A stretch of 64,000 nucleotides of DNA, taken from the NCBI RefSeq assembly GCF_033807575.1, contig NC_084705.1, positions 10,534,019 to 10,598,018 of the forward strand. The letters are read 5' to 3'. Each line of letters opens with the position of its first letter. Position 1 is the first letter of the stretch. The position numbers were made by a program, and so were the translations under genes. The notes beneath the pieces are model-generated. The model searched no databases. It worked only from the letters and a program-made list of their open reading frames with translations, and had not been told where the DNA came from. The DNA is from Cydia pomonella (taxonomy: Eukaryota > Arthropoda > Insecta > Lepidoptera > Tortricidae). Positions 1-13,600 of the stretch are shown here, piece by piece.

Positions 1-395
1 TTCCAAAGGACTATGCGTCAAAATGGCCCCAATACCAACAGAGTTGAGAGTAAGGTCATTAGATAGGTATTTCTATGTACTTCATTTCGTTCTATGGGCA
101 CCAAGCGAAATTCCATTGCAGAACTGAGATATTGGTATTTTAGTCAAAATGTCGTCACCCTTATTACCTAGGCAATATAGTCCACCGCCGGGCCAGCGCG
201 GCAAATCATTCAGTGTGCTCGCCCGGCACGTCCATTTTGGCTAAAATACCAATATCTCAGTTCTGCAATGGAATTCCGCTTGGTGCCCATATAACAAAAT
301 GAAGTGCATAGAAATACCTATCTAATGACCTTACTCTCATTTCTGTTGGCGTTGGGTCCAGGCTCCATACAAAGTTGCCCATGGTCCTTTGAAGT
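1..395. mobile_element. Foldback element at window edge
   Basis: Long inverted arms: GAGAGTAAGGTCATTAGATA, then AGAACTGAGATATTGGTATT at about 45-142, recur inverted at 241-345. A roughly 80-bp GC-richer spacer lies between. It resembles a MITE; the outer end may continue off the window. Confidence 0.8.
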
Positions 396-1196
396 CATAA
401 CCAAATCGATTTTGATGTAGTTATGAAGCAATTACAACATCATCACAGATAAGAAATTGGTTGTAACAAAACAGTTTATTGTAATGTTGGCCATTATTTA
501 CGGATTTTGAAGGCATCATAGAGGGTTTATGATATGTGTGTAGATAAAACTATTGTATGGCGGTTAGCGTGGAGCTTGTGGTTCGTGGCTGAGGCATGAA
601 CCGATGGTGAGGAGAGAATACTCTCGATGATGACGGTTTGAGTTTTAAATAAGTTTTTGGCAAAAAAAACGTTTTTGGAACAAGATTTTATTGCTGAATG
701 TACTTTTCTTTCCACAGGCAACTAATACCTACTCATCGAGACAATTATAACGATATTATATTACATGATACTATATTAGTTTGCGTTGTATTATCACAGA
801 GTCCCCATGACCACCTCTGGTCTCCATCATCAGATCAGCTTCATGTCATCATAATATTAATAATATTGCATTGTCATCCGATTTACATATGTATGCAAAA
901 TTTCAGCTCAATCGGAAAGTGGGTCAAATTTGGATTTCAAGATTTGGCCCACACTAACTAACTAACGAGTACATACTAACAGGGCAAGTTAAATAAAAGC
1001 TTGTAATAAAACTAAATGTACGACATTAATTAAGTACGAAGGTCATGAAGTCGCAGTCGCATATTTTTGTCTGGTTTATCAAATTACCGCTGCATGTATC
1101 ATGCTTGTGCGAATTAATATGATTCGTTTTTCAAAAGTAACATCATTTACACAGTATACGTAAGACGAAAGTGGAGGACCCGCGCGAAATTACCTA

Positions 1197-1482
1197 TCCA
1201 TGCAAACGTAGTCTTCATTTTCCTCTTTAGAGATTAACAGTATTGAAAATATTTTCACACATTTTTTTGTATATCAACCATAGCTATGCCCCTACGTTTG
1301 ATTTTATTTCCAATTTTTAATTATTATAGTTAGGATCATTTAAAGATTTTTATGAAACCTGTTTTTACTCCTAATCTTTACAATAATCAAAAAGTCAAAC
1401 GCAGCGGCATAGCTATGCTACAATCAAATTATGTAAAAAATGTCAATGGAATGAGGAAAATGGGGACTACGTTTGTATGGAG
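1197..1482. mobile_element. MITE with TCCATGCAAACGTAGTC ends
   Basis: Left TCCATGCAAACGTAGTC and CATTTTCCTC; right GAGGAAAATGGGGACTACG, TTTGTATGGA. An inner inverted pair CATAGCTATGCCCCTACGTTTGA also matches. It sits 50 bp from the last unc80 donor. Confidence 0.75.
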
Positions 1483-1530
1483 AGACGACCGTCCTCTTTC
1501 CTCTTAATCAAGCTGAAATGAGTCACTCAC

Positions 1531-1666
1531 CTTCGTCGAGGAAGTCCTCCTCCTCATCTTGCTGCAGCAGGTCGCGTTGTCCGTCGGGGTCGGTCACGAC
1601 GTTAATAACGTTGTCGATGTATTTTTTGTCTTCTATTAACATCTCTTCCAACCGGTTTCCTATAGC
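1531..1666 (-). CDS. unc80: unc80 exon 25 (last in window)
   Basis: Encodes AIGNRLEEMLIEDKKYIDNV, then DPDGQRDLLQQDEEEDFLDE, matching the family's AIGVRLNEL and KEDEEEDFLDD. The donor is GAAG|GTGAGT, phase 1. I see no further exon between this and the left edge. Confidence 0.96.
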
Positions 1667-4600
1667 CTGCGTTGAAAATAGTCCATTAGCTAATTATCGT
1701 GATAAAAATGATGAAAAAATAACACTTATTTATTTAGCGTCCCGTTATTGCGCTACTTTCCATCCAGCTCTAGTTTTCGTTCATTTGACGAAATTTGGAC
1801 ATATACCTCGCCGCATAAATTACGTATTACATTGCAATCACTGAAGTCTTAATAATAGATCAATATCTACATTAAAAATGAAATTTCGCAAGTTGCGAAT
1901 TAATAATGAAATATATTATTCGCGAATAGCCAGTCAAGTGGACGAAAACTAGAACCTAGACGGAAATTAGCGCACTATATACTTAATGAAAAGTCATGAC
2001 CTTATGACACCGGTTGTAGATTCAATTTCTGAATACTGCAGAAAAACACTTACTTCAGCCCATTGATAAAATAGTTTTGCAGCTAAACGTTGTCTTTTTA
2101 GGTGCGGACTCGTAGTGACTAGAAAAAAAAACAATTTTAAGATCCCTATTAATTTATCAAAGCAAGTAAACATTGATTAAACTTTTATTTACCGGTTGCT
2201 TTAGACATATTGGACTTCAACCAGTAGGGCCACTGGCCTTTGTTGCAGTTGTGGACCAAATGTGCACACTCAAGTAGCATGGCGGCTCTTCCGACCACCA
2301 CCGTGTTAGGCTGAAACAATACAATCAAATGTTACGATGTAAGTTACACTATTACAGAATAAGTATTTCATATAGACCGGCCAATCCCCACCCCAGCCCG
2401 AATGAAGTTACCTCATCCTGCGGCAGAAGATTATCTACAGATTGACAGAATTTTAGTTCGATTAGTAAGGCGATGACAGTAAGTTCAACCGATATTTTCA
2501 ACTGACTGCCCTAAGGAACACACACACACACGAACACACATTGTTGCGTATACAGATATGACGTGCGAAAATAGATACTTAAACAATTCCCGTAATATGG
2601 CGTGTACAAGTGACACTAGTTGCCCAGTCCTCATAAGCCCAAAAAGGGTATCAACCTCGGAATGAGAGATAGTAAGCTGGAAAGTCGGGCAGCATCTAAA
2701 GCGCGGCAGGCCGGCCTACAACGGCCCGGAGCTTCCGCACCGCCTCTGACTTTACAGGTAAAGTGGTCACCAAGTCCAGCAGCGCGGCCATGAAGAGCGC
2801 ATCCGGCGTGGCGCCGGGCTGCGTGGCGTCCAGCAGGAAGCTGAAGCGCGCCAGCCCCGCGCAGAGCGGCGCCGCCGCCACCAGCCGCCGCCGCTTCAGC
2901 ACCACCACCTCCGACTCGCCGCCTCCCGAGCCGCCCTCGGCCGAGCCGCGCCGGGACATGTCTGTGGAATGTTGGAGCGGATAATACCAGGAATCGTACA
3001 CAGCTACACATCATTTTATCCATACAACTCTTACAATACACCTGTATAAAGGCAGTATTAAATTGAACCCTCTTGCAGCTGGAATAGAGTTATTTATCAC
3101 GTGTTTTTGTCATTGAATCTTGAATACAGTTTCAAAGATTTTGTTTTTTCGGCGAATTTTGTTTCGAGTGTGTACGGTAACAAATATTTATGTCAACGTT
3201 TTCGTCATAACACATAGATCTCAATTTTGTATGTATACTATTGGATCTGTTTAGCTTTTAGCCATTAAGCATTCTGTTTGTCTACGTCTGTAGTGCAAGT
3301 CTGTTTTTATATTACATGTAGATATTGTTATATCACTGTAATTTCAGCTATACTCGTAAGTTTTAACCAAATCGAACTGTAATTTAGTATAATACGAGAT
3401 AGAAAGTAGATTAGGTAATTGAATTGCCATTTAAGTATCTGGGTTATAGAATAGAGTTAAGTAAGTAAAATTTATTTGGGCCTGTTTCATAATATCCAAG
3501 TATGTAAAGTATTGGATAACTAATTAACAAATAAATTAACTGCCAGATAAAACTTCCTGCAAAACTTAGCACATTATCAACCAGTTAAGCTTATTTGAGG
3601 ATAGTCGTAGCTTATTAGAAACGCCAACAGTGACTTAATTCGTCAAGTGGCAAGTAGCCTATTCAGGACTTTACTTGGACATTGTGAAACAGGCCCTTAG
3701 TGAAATGTATTTGTTTTCCATTAGGCTTAATCGACGACACTGTATTACAGAAATATACTCGACAGCCGGTTTTAGCTTTATGGAAAATCAAAGTGGATTA
3801 CGCAGTTACTAAATAAAATATATAGGGTACCCTTACATCCGCCACTTGTTTCCTCGATGCTGCCGTCTCTTTTCTTCCCCATCTTTCTCAGACCAAATCT
3901 GTTCAACCTGTCTTCTACCCGTTTACGAGCTCTGAAAATAAATGACTCAATTTAGGAAAATACAATGGGGAGCTTTGGAATAATTCCGAAAAGTAAGGTG
4001 GTCTACTTCAAAAAAGAACTATTTGTACCTATTGTTCGATTTTTTTTAGCATTAGAAAAAAGGTAAGCGATCTTGACGTGTCTTTTTATTAAAAAAACAC
4101 TTTTGAAAAATAAGTCACAGCAAATATGTAACAATTATAAATCATACACGATTATTTACATCATTTTGCTTTCATAAGCAATAATATACCTACCTAAACA
4201 AATTTTTATAAAGCGTGTTTCGATAATTTTCGAAAAAAAGATACATCAAGATTATTAACCTTTTTTCAAATGCAAAAAAAAAACGAACTATAGTGATAAT
4301 GACACATAAACGTAAAAAACGTACTCTATAAAACTGACTTGGATAGCAGATTTTATATAGATAAATATTCGGAATTAAGCCAAAGCACCTAACAATGTTT
4401 TCTAAAATCATTACCACAAATACAGAGCGTATAAATATAAAGCTCGAATCGTGTTAAGCGGACTACGAATTATAATAACCTACAAAATTTAAGCGTACAT
4501 TTTGGTGAAAAATATTTATAGTCAGAAAATGTTTAAATGGATAATGTTAATACCTGATACAAACCATTAGTCCAGCAGCTTAAAATGTACTTTATAGTTC

Positions 4601-7600
4601 ACGAGAAAAACCAACAAACATTTAAATACCACCGACAAATATTTATAGCATCCTAAGCATCAGCAAATAGCTTAACACCGAAGTGATATTTTAAAAACGT
4701 AACGTAAGTTACATAACAGTTAACCATTTTGTAAGGCGGCGTTGTTTTTAATTCAACACGTTCACGCATGTTAAGAGTTGTCGTATTTTTTATTTTATTT
4801 AATGCTATTTATTTTATCGAATATTATAGTAATATTAGATATAGTGCCATTTTGTTTTTTTTTTTTTTTTTTTATGTTGGTCCCATGGAGTTTGATGATT
4901 TGCTGATTGGATCATACTTAAAGTAAGTCGTGCGCACGCACCTCAGACCGCATACTGACCCAGTTGCATTGGTGACAGTATGAGCCGCCCCACACTAGCG
5001 TCTTTCGAGCGTCGGCGTCTAGTCAGCGCAATAGAAAATGGCGTCGCTGCGCAGTTGCGTCGAGCAGCAGCCATAGAGTTGACTAGACGCCGACGCTCGG
5101 GAGACGCTCGTTTGGGGTGGCCCTATAAACGCAACCGTACCTGTTGAGCGTGTAGCCGACGCGGCGCTTGACGTGCACGGGGCGGCTGGGCAGCGGCTGC
5201 GCGGCGAGGTTGGGCCGCGCCAGCGAGATCATGCTGCCCGAGATGGGCAAGGATTCGCCGGAACCGCCGCCGTTACGCAGCAGTGACGCCGACTGCGGCT
5301 TATGCCGGAACCAGTTCACTGAAGAACACGCAAGAAATTAACTGACAAATTCCATTATTAAAGTATTGAGATTGACTGACTTAAGTTCCTACATAGAATA
5401 CCAAAAAAAACTGTTCTTGTAGTACATGGTTGTAATACATGGCTTAATCCTGAAATATGCAAAGTGCTCCTTTTAATGATAAGAAATGGCGGTTTGATTA
5501 CGCTCCTACTATGATTGTGGTGCCGTCCATAGTGGGTGTGGGACAGTGAACGGAAATAAAACATGGAAGCATTCTGAACGGTCAATTATAGCCCAACGTA
5601 AACTACCCTAAGGTGGGCGGGGTTACAAACTACTCGATTGGCAACTTCAGTTCGACCGATATGACAGTCAGTGATAGATGGCTAAATCGGTTTATAAAAA
5701 CAACGTTTTTTTACAATTAAAAAAGTCTTCATGTGTCGTGAAGTGCTGCAGAAGTTATGCTGAACATTCCAAGGACAGTAGGATCACGAACTGCATACGA
5801 CTTTCATAACAACATACGTCTTTTTAGATTACGAGGATGTAATGGAATATGCCAAATGAAGTAGATGATTTTATTAACTTATGTTTGATTTAGATATTTT
5901 CTATATTATAATAAATTCCTTATTACAGATTTGTATGTTCCTTCTATCTTTCATGGGAGGGACCTATAAAAAACTACCTAGTTATTCGTTATTCGTTATT
6001 CGTATTCGCGGGCTGGGTTTCCGCAACTCGACGTCGCAATTCGCGCCTATTTTGCGTGATGGCAACTACCTAGTTATTTGGTATACTTTAGGTATAATCC
6101 GATTCCCACAAGATGCTATTCGCAGCGAACTATGGAAAAAAGCTGTCCAATTAGAGAGACATGAAATTGATTGAATGCCTGGCAAGAGATCTAGAACATG
6201 TTTTATTAATACCAAAGATGAAGATTTCAACTTGTCAAAAAAAGGGTTCACACAGCTTAATAAAACCGCAGTTCGTTCAATGGTTTGTTACGCCCGCCCT
6301 GTGACAACCAACCCGTGAGATAACCATACCCGGTCTCCTATATGTAGTATATGTAGATATTTTTTCTGTCACTCTTTCAATGAAATTGTTTAACAAATAC
6401 ATACATTATCCGAAAATGTGGATCATTTGAATCCACCCTCTACTGTCATATATCCCAGATCCCTGTATGGCTAAGACTGTCGAAACTTGCAGTTGCCCAG
6501 AAACTTTTGCTCCGTCTTGCATTTAGACAACGCACGTAGAGGTCAGTATTTCCGAAAAAAAAACTTCCGTTGGAACTGAAAGTGGGGATGAGCCTTTATT
6601 GTCACGCAGTCTTTTCAAATATTTTTGACCCGATTGTACCCATGTAAATTTTGCTGGCTGTACCTGAAGTACCTGAACGTGACTACGCTCTGCCATACAG
6701 ATTAATAATAAAAATGTTCTAGGTATATAAATACTTATTATAGCGGAATATGTTAACATGTGCGGATTCCGTGTTTTATTTCCGTTCACTGGTGTGGGAC
6801 ATATTGCTTATTTGACAGCTGCCAAATAGTATGAAGATGTCGCCCCACGAAAGTTCATATTTTCACCGGGTCGTGCGTTAGCGTCGCTTATATTTCCTCC
6901 ACCCTCCACCAACGTCGTTCAAATCCAATACGTAACGCCATATTTAAATAAGAACTGCATTCTAAACATGTCCACGCGTCAAAATGTCCATTTAGCGTCG
7001 CTTATGTTTGGCATTGTACACCACCAGCCTTCGTACCTTTATAAGAAGCTAACCTGGGCTCATAACTCCAGATCCTCGGAGGTTAGGTCATCTAGAAACC
7101 TACAACTTGTCTGCCCTCGTCACCACTCAGTGGCCTTTAGTGATTGTTTCCGGTACGCTGCTACGAAGGTTTGGAATGAACTGCCTCCACCAGTCCGTTC
7201 GCTGAAGTTCTTAAGTGGCTTCAAATCGAAATGTCGTGCACACTTATTTGAAATTCAAGTACAATCGTCCTAGTGACATGTCTATAAATCACACTTACGT
7301 TTTCACGGCAAATTAATGTAATTTTGTAGCGGTTCTTAGTTGATATTGTAATGTTCATGGCCATGATTTTTTTTTCTGGTTTTTAATTTTAAATGTTTAG
7401 TTTTTATATCAATGTTTTATGTTAGAATGTTAATTTCTTTGTGTTTCGTTGGCGCACGTGTCACCATTAACTCTAGACTAAGTTAGTTCCCCACAGAAAA
7501 CCATCGTCACGAATTGCCGCGGCATTATGCTGAGTGGGGATCCTATTTTGGCGTCCAAATGTTTTTTTGTCTGCATGCCTTCTTTTTTATGTACTATGTT

Positions 7601-10600
7601 GTGGCGTTAAAAAAATGTATTTTCTTTCTTTCTTCTTTCAATACAACAAATTAAAAGTGTCCATACTGTTCATAGGTTCAGTATTTGATGATCCCAGAAA
7701 ATGGTTCCAACTATTTCAACAGTCATTAATTTGACGATCATTCTTGTGCCCTAGGTAGAAATTCTCTTAGAGGTTGCTGAGCCACATACATAGATAAATA
7801 AATTAAATGTGTAAATATTTATTGCGCATTACCTAAGCCGCTGAAGTGGAACTTGGAGGGCACGGATTTGGAGTGCGATATGTTATGGTGGGGCGTCATA
7901 TCAGCCGACGAGGTGGAGGGGATGGTGCGCTCGGACTGGCGCGGCGTCAGCGGGTAGCGGCGCGTGCGCACCGACAGCGGCGACTGGCTGGCCGACTCCG
8001 ACCCTCCCTCGGTCTCCAGTAGACTCTGCTAATCGAGTGAAACCTTAGTATGCCAATATGCCGGAAAACGACCTATTAAGTCAACAAAATTTGATTAATT
8101 GACAGAAAGTTATCCTTTCAACTCCTCAAAAATGACGTATGCTATCTGAAGGGCTATAGGAGGAATCTTCTGTCAATGCACTTGTAAAATTAGCATAATA
8201 TGACAATCAATAGCGTAATACTTAAAAAAAAGGGTTGACAAAACTACGAAGCCTAAATTTGCCTCCAGCCACATTAACTTGGCCAGAACTAATGTTATGC
8301 GCTGTTGCGGGTCAGTATTAAATATGCTGAGGTGAGCCCATTTCGTGGTAAACAATGTCAGCAGATTTTTTTAAAATATATATATACTTCTGTATGTAAT
8401 TTAAGTTTTATCACGAAATAAATGATTTATGACTAATCTGTAATCAAAATTATACTATTGTAGCTGATGAAAAATTCGACATGTCGGGAAGATAAAAACT
8501 AAGTTAGGATATTTGGATTTTCTTTTTTTCACATTAAACTATTTTTATTATATATTCACATTAAATAAATAGTCATTGTGATTTTAATGGGCATGTATTT
8601 TTTTGGCAAAATTATATTTTATTCAAGCAGTGTTGGGCACAGAAGGCAAAATTATAATGGATTCCTTTAATGATCAAGGAGTGTATTTATTTTATATGTT
8701 CGAGTAACTTACATGTGCCCCCGTAGATGAAGTGCTCCTCTTCTTGAAGGTGAACTTTTTATGACTCCTGTCGTCAGCAGCACAGCCCGAGTCTGCTCCT
8801 GTGTCAGAGCCGCGCTCGTCGTCTTGACTGCGAGGTATATGTCTGTGAATTGGTATTTCACATTAATTATCAATTTAAATTTGCAAGGAAATAAAATAAA
8901 AAATATTCATCGAACCCAAAATACGACATCACTTATCTTTTCACTTTGTCTCCGGAGAGACAAGTGCTAATTACTCCCAGGGAGATGGAAAGTGTCGCCA
9001 AAAGGTGACGTTTGACAATTCACTTACTACAAAAGATATAGTAATCGTACGGTGCATTTTTATTCAGCAAATGTTTACACATCGCGGTGTCAAGCAGCCC
9101 GCTCAGTGCCACCACTCGGAACTCCTCGCCGTGGACTTCGCGAACGTAACTCTGTTTATACCTTATGACGCGAGTTGTCTGCATATTGGCCTCTTCGGTT
9201 GGCTGTCTGGTCGCTCCGCGGTGTCGAGCAGCCCGCTCAGTGCCACCACTCGGAACTCCTCGCCGTGGACTTCGCGAACGTAACTCTGTTTATACCTTAT
9301 GACGCGAGTTGTCTGCATGTTGGCTTCCTTCGGTTGGCTGTCTGGTCGCTACGCGGTGTCGAGCAGCCCGCTCAGTGCCACCACTCGGAACTCCTCGCCG
9401 TGGACTTCGCGAACGTAACTCTGTTTATACCTTATGACGCGAGTTGTCTGCATGTTGGCCTCCTTCGGTTGGCTGTCTGGTCGCTACGCGGTGTCGAGCA
9501 GCCCGCTCAGTGCCACCACTCGGAACTCCTCGCCGTGGACTTCGCGAACGTAACTCTGTTTATACCTTATGACGCGAGTTGTCTGCATGTTGGCCTCCTT
9601 CGGTTGGCTGTCTGGTCGCTCCGCGGTGTCGAGCAGCCCGCTCAGTGCCACCACTCGGAACTCCTCGCCGTGGACTTCGCGAACGTAACTCTGTTTATAC
9701 CTTATGACGCGAGTTGTCTGCATGTTGGCTTCCTTCGGTTGGCTGTCTGGTCGCTACGCGGTGTCGAGCAGCCCGCTCAGTGCCACCACTCGGAACTCCT
9801 CGCCGTGGACTTCGCGAACGTAACTCTGTTTATACCTTATGACGCGAGTTGTCTGCATGTTGGCCTCCTTCGGTTGGCTGTCTGGTCGCTACGCGGTGTC
9901 GAGCAGCCCGCTCAGTGCCACCACTCGGAACTCCTCGCCGTGGACTTCGCGAACGTAACTCTGTTTATACCTTATGACGCGAGTTGTCTGCATGTTGGCC
10001 TCCTTCGGTTGGCTGTCTGGTCGCTCCGCGGTGTCGAGCAGCCCGCTCAGTGCCACCACTCGGAACTCCTCGCCGTGGACTTCGCGAACGTAACTCTGTT
10101 TATACCTTATGACGCGAGTTGTCTGCATGTTGGCTTCCTTCGGTTGGCTGTCTGGTCGCTACGCGGTGTCGAGCAGCCCGCTCAGTGCCACCACTCGGAA
10201 CTCCTCGCCGTGGACTTCGCGAACGTAACTCTGTTTATACCTTATGACGCGAGTTGTCTGCATGTTGGCTTCCTTCGGTTGGCTGTCTGGTCGCTACGCG
10301 GTGTCGAGCAGCCCGCTCAGTGCCACCACTCGGAACTCCTCGCCGTGGACTTCGCGAACGTAAATCTGTTTGTACCTTATGACGCGAGTTGTCTGCATGT
10401 TGGCCTCCTTCGGTTGGCTGTCTGGTCGCTCCGCGGTGTCGAGCAGCCCGCTCAGTGCCACCACTCGGAACTCCTCGCCGTGGACTTCGCGAACGTAACT
10501 CTGTTTGTACCTTATGACGCGAGTTGTCTGCATGTTGGCCTCCTTCGGTTGGCTGTCTGGTCGCTCCGCGGTGTCGAGCAGCCCGCTCAGTGCCACCACT

Positions 10601-13600
10601 CGGAACTCCCCGCCATGGACTTCGTGAACGTAACTCAGCAGAAGTCGCACTTGCAAGTATAGATTCTGTGAAATAAATGTTACATTAAGGGCCACTTGCC
10701 CTTCCTGGGTTTGCCACTAACTCTGAGTTAACCCAGGATTAAATTGTAGTGGTAACACTGGGTTTAACCGGTTAACCTCGAGTTAGTGGCCAACCCTGGA
10801 TGACGCAAGTGGCCCTTAAAGAAAGAAAAGGCAGTATGGCAACTTTCGGTCAAATTTATAGCTCGCGGGCCATAGCTACGGAAATAACTTTTTATTGAAA
10901 TCTCACCGCATTGTCGAGCATCTTGAGCTCCTTGTGCATGGCGGCGAACCTGGTGACGAGCACCCGGAAGGTGGACTCGACGACGAAGGTCTCGACGGCG
11001 CGGTTGGCGTTGGGCCCCAGCCCCGCGCCGAAGTTGGTCGCGTACCCGCTCTGCAGGTGGCTCATGTCCGGCGACTTCGACGTGTTGCGCTTTTGTTGAT
11101 CTGGACAGGGAAATCAGTTTATATGGGCATATCAAGCACCTTTAATAGAATTTGGCATTTGCGTCTAGCCTCATAGCGTGTCTGGCGCGAAACAATTTCA
11201 CGCGTTATTAAATTAGATGCATTTTTCATGTCATGATATGTAAGGTTCGTTCTTGGACTTCTTGAAACAGACAAATAGCGTAATTCAGAAACGTCTGTGA
11301 AATCTGAAATGTATGTGTTTGTTAGAAAAATAAATTAGTTAACACTGGTAATCATCAAGAATGAGCACACAATGCAGTATGTAAGGTCGATTTTGGACGT
11401 TGCAAATTGAAAATACGGTTTGTAAGTATGACATAAAATTATATTATTATTTGTTTGTTTGTAGTAGGAGCAGATCCGAACCAAGCGTTTGGACCCCAAA
11501 AGTTAGGGGCAGACAAAGGCAAGGTCAGGGGCACCATTAAAAGTAATGAACTTACTCATAGGCGACACCATCATAGATGGATCGGCGCAAAACCCGATGG
11601 TAGAGTGCAGGTTGTCCAACACTTCTTTAATGGGAGCAAACTTCGTCATCTCTTTCAGTCTTAGCGTAAACTTGGAGACAGACGCTGTTCTCAGTTGCCG
11701 AAGAGACTTCTTGGCTTGGATTCGAAGGGTGTCAGCTATGGGGCAGCGGAGAGCCGTGGCGCATCCGTGAGAACAGCCTAGTTGGCGGAGTAACCTAAAA
11801 ATATATTTAGACATAGACAATTAATGGAAACATAGCTATTCTCTTTTGGGTATAGCGTGTCTTAAGGAAAAACCGCAGACAAGTAATTTTGTCAAAAAAA
11901 CAATGTAGGTTGTCATTGTGTTTTGAAATATAACAACATTGTGTTAAATAAGCGGGATGACTAGGACACATTTTGTCAAGAGTAGCATGAGTTGAGTATG
12001 CACTAGATAAGTCGGAACGGCAGCTTTCAGGCAACTAAAAGTGTTGATTGTTAAAAGCTTTAAACACCTCCCTGAATTTAGTAACTGATGACAGTGATGT
12101 AGCCATATGCTGAAGTGAGATGGTGATATCTCCATCTTGTCTCACGTTTTGCGGTGCTTCTCTCGTCACTTACGAAATCCAGGAAGCTCTTAAGTAATAA
12201 AAAAGCCTAAATAAATTCAAGATCGTGAAGCGAATACATCGCCACCGCTCTTTTATCTTGTTATTTATATGTCTGAATAGTTAAATCCGTGGTCACCTGA
12301 GAATGATATGCAGTAACATATAATAGGGGCAGTCCAAGTCCTCTTCCTCTCTCTTTTCCTTGGTGCTGTCGCCGGTTTCCACATTAGTTGAATCCTGGCT
12401 TTGCGCGCAAGGTAGCCCGGAGTCTCTTCCCTAGAACACACACGATATTTTAGTATCAAAACACATTGAGATAGATTCTTTCATATTTGTATTTTTATTG
12501 TTTGTGCGGCGTTAAGTCTTGGGTGAGATGTTACTGGTATACCTAATAGGTATTTACGTAATTTGATCGTTTCAGATATTAGCTAAAATAGCTAAATGAT
12601 AAGTTTATTAGATTTTTGTAAGACGATAAAGTTTAATTTTAGTTAAAATTTGGTAACAATAAAAATATCAAACTTACTTGGCAGAAGCGTGCAATTCGTG
12701 TATCTAATGTATTAAAATATAATGATTAGTGCATGTTATTTGACGTCGTAGCGTGGCAATTTTTCGACTTAGCCGCACAAAAACATAAATTATAATTTCC
12801 ACTTTACCTTGTTATCCTTATCCTTCATAAACTCGGTCAAGGGGTCGACACATCCAGGCTGGTTGTCTTCCACGTTGGTACTGTTCCAGTTCTTATGGAC
12901 TCCCAACTCCATTAACGTGTCGACTAGGTTCAATATAACTTCCATCACTCGAATTGATATGTAGTGACTGTCCATTACACATACTGAGTAAACAGCCTGA
13001 AATGGATTGTACATTAAAAATGTTATACAGTACCTAGTCGGTTATTATGTTTGCTCCAGGAAACCGAAGGCTTAAAATACTTTTCAATTTAGGTTTAAAG
13101 GTGGCAAACTTTTGGTATTGTGGCTGTTTTCGTCTTTTACTCACAAATATTGTTTTACGAGTACATGCTCAGGGTGGCATTTATGATTGATTGATAGGTT
13201 TAAAAAAGTAGTTGCTGACTGAACAGATTACTGATATTACCTTCAATACGACTTGGAAGTCGATATCCCCGTCTTTAGTGATATAGTGTATGGAGCCGGG
13301 CGCCTCCTGCACCTCCTCGACGACGTACGTGATGTTGGAGTCGGTCTGCGAACGCGTGAGGCTCGGCTTGCGCTCCGGCGAGGCCATGTGCTGCGAACCC
13401 ACCATGCTCACAGAGTCCATCTGCGATTCTAGCGAGCCCTGCGTAAATAACACGGGTTACCAGACCGTTCATTATTTAAAAGTTGCGTTTAAATCTAGCG
13501 AATGCGCCACTAGTGTACTGCGAAGCATTAGTAATATTATTAATAATAATAAATAACGATCGGCGCATTTAGCAGGTCTGGACAGACCTTGAAAATCTTC

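Noticed and set aside
2631..3041. 136-codon minus-strand ORF rich in Gly/Ala/Arg
   Set aside because: Wrong frame over unc80 exon 22; the frame reading RFSFLLDATQPG is the conserved one.
9083..10635. CRISPR array
   Set aside because: Repeats are contiguous 135-bp units without unique spacers, in a eukaryotic gene.
9175..10662. 495-codon plus-strand ORF as a real repeat protein
   Set aside because: It is the antisense of the unc80-derived array. The minus strand carries the UNC80 family match and splice sites; the plus frame is open only because the unit is 135 bp.
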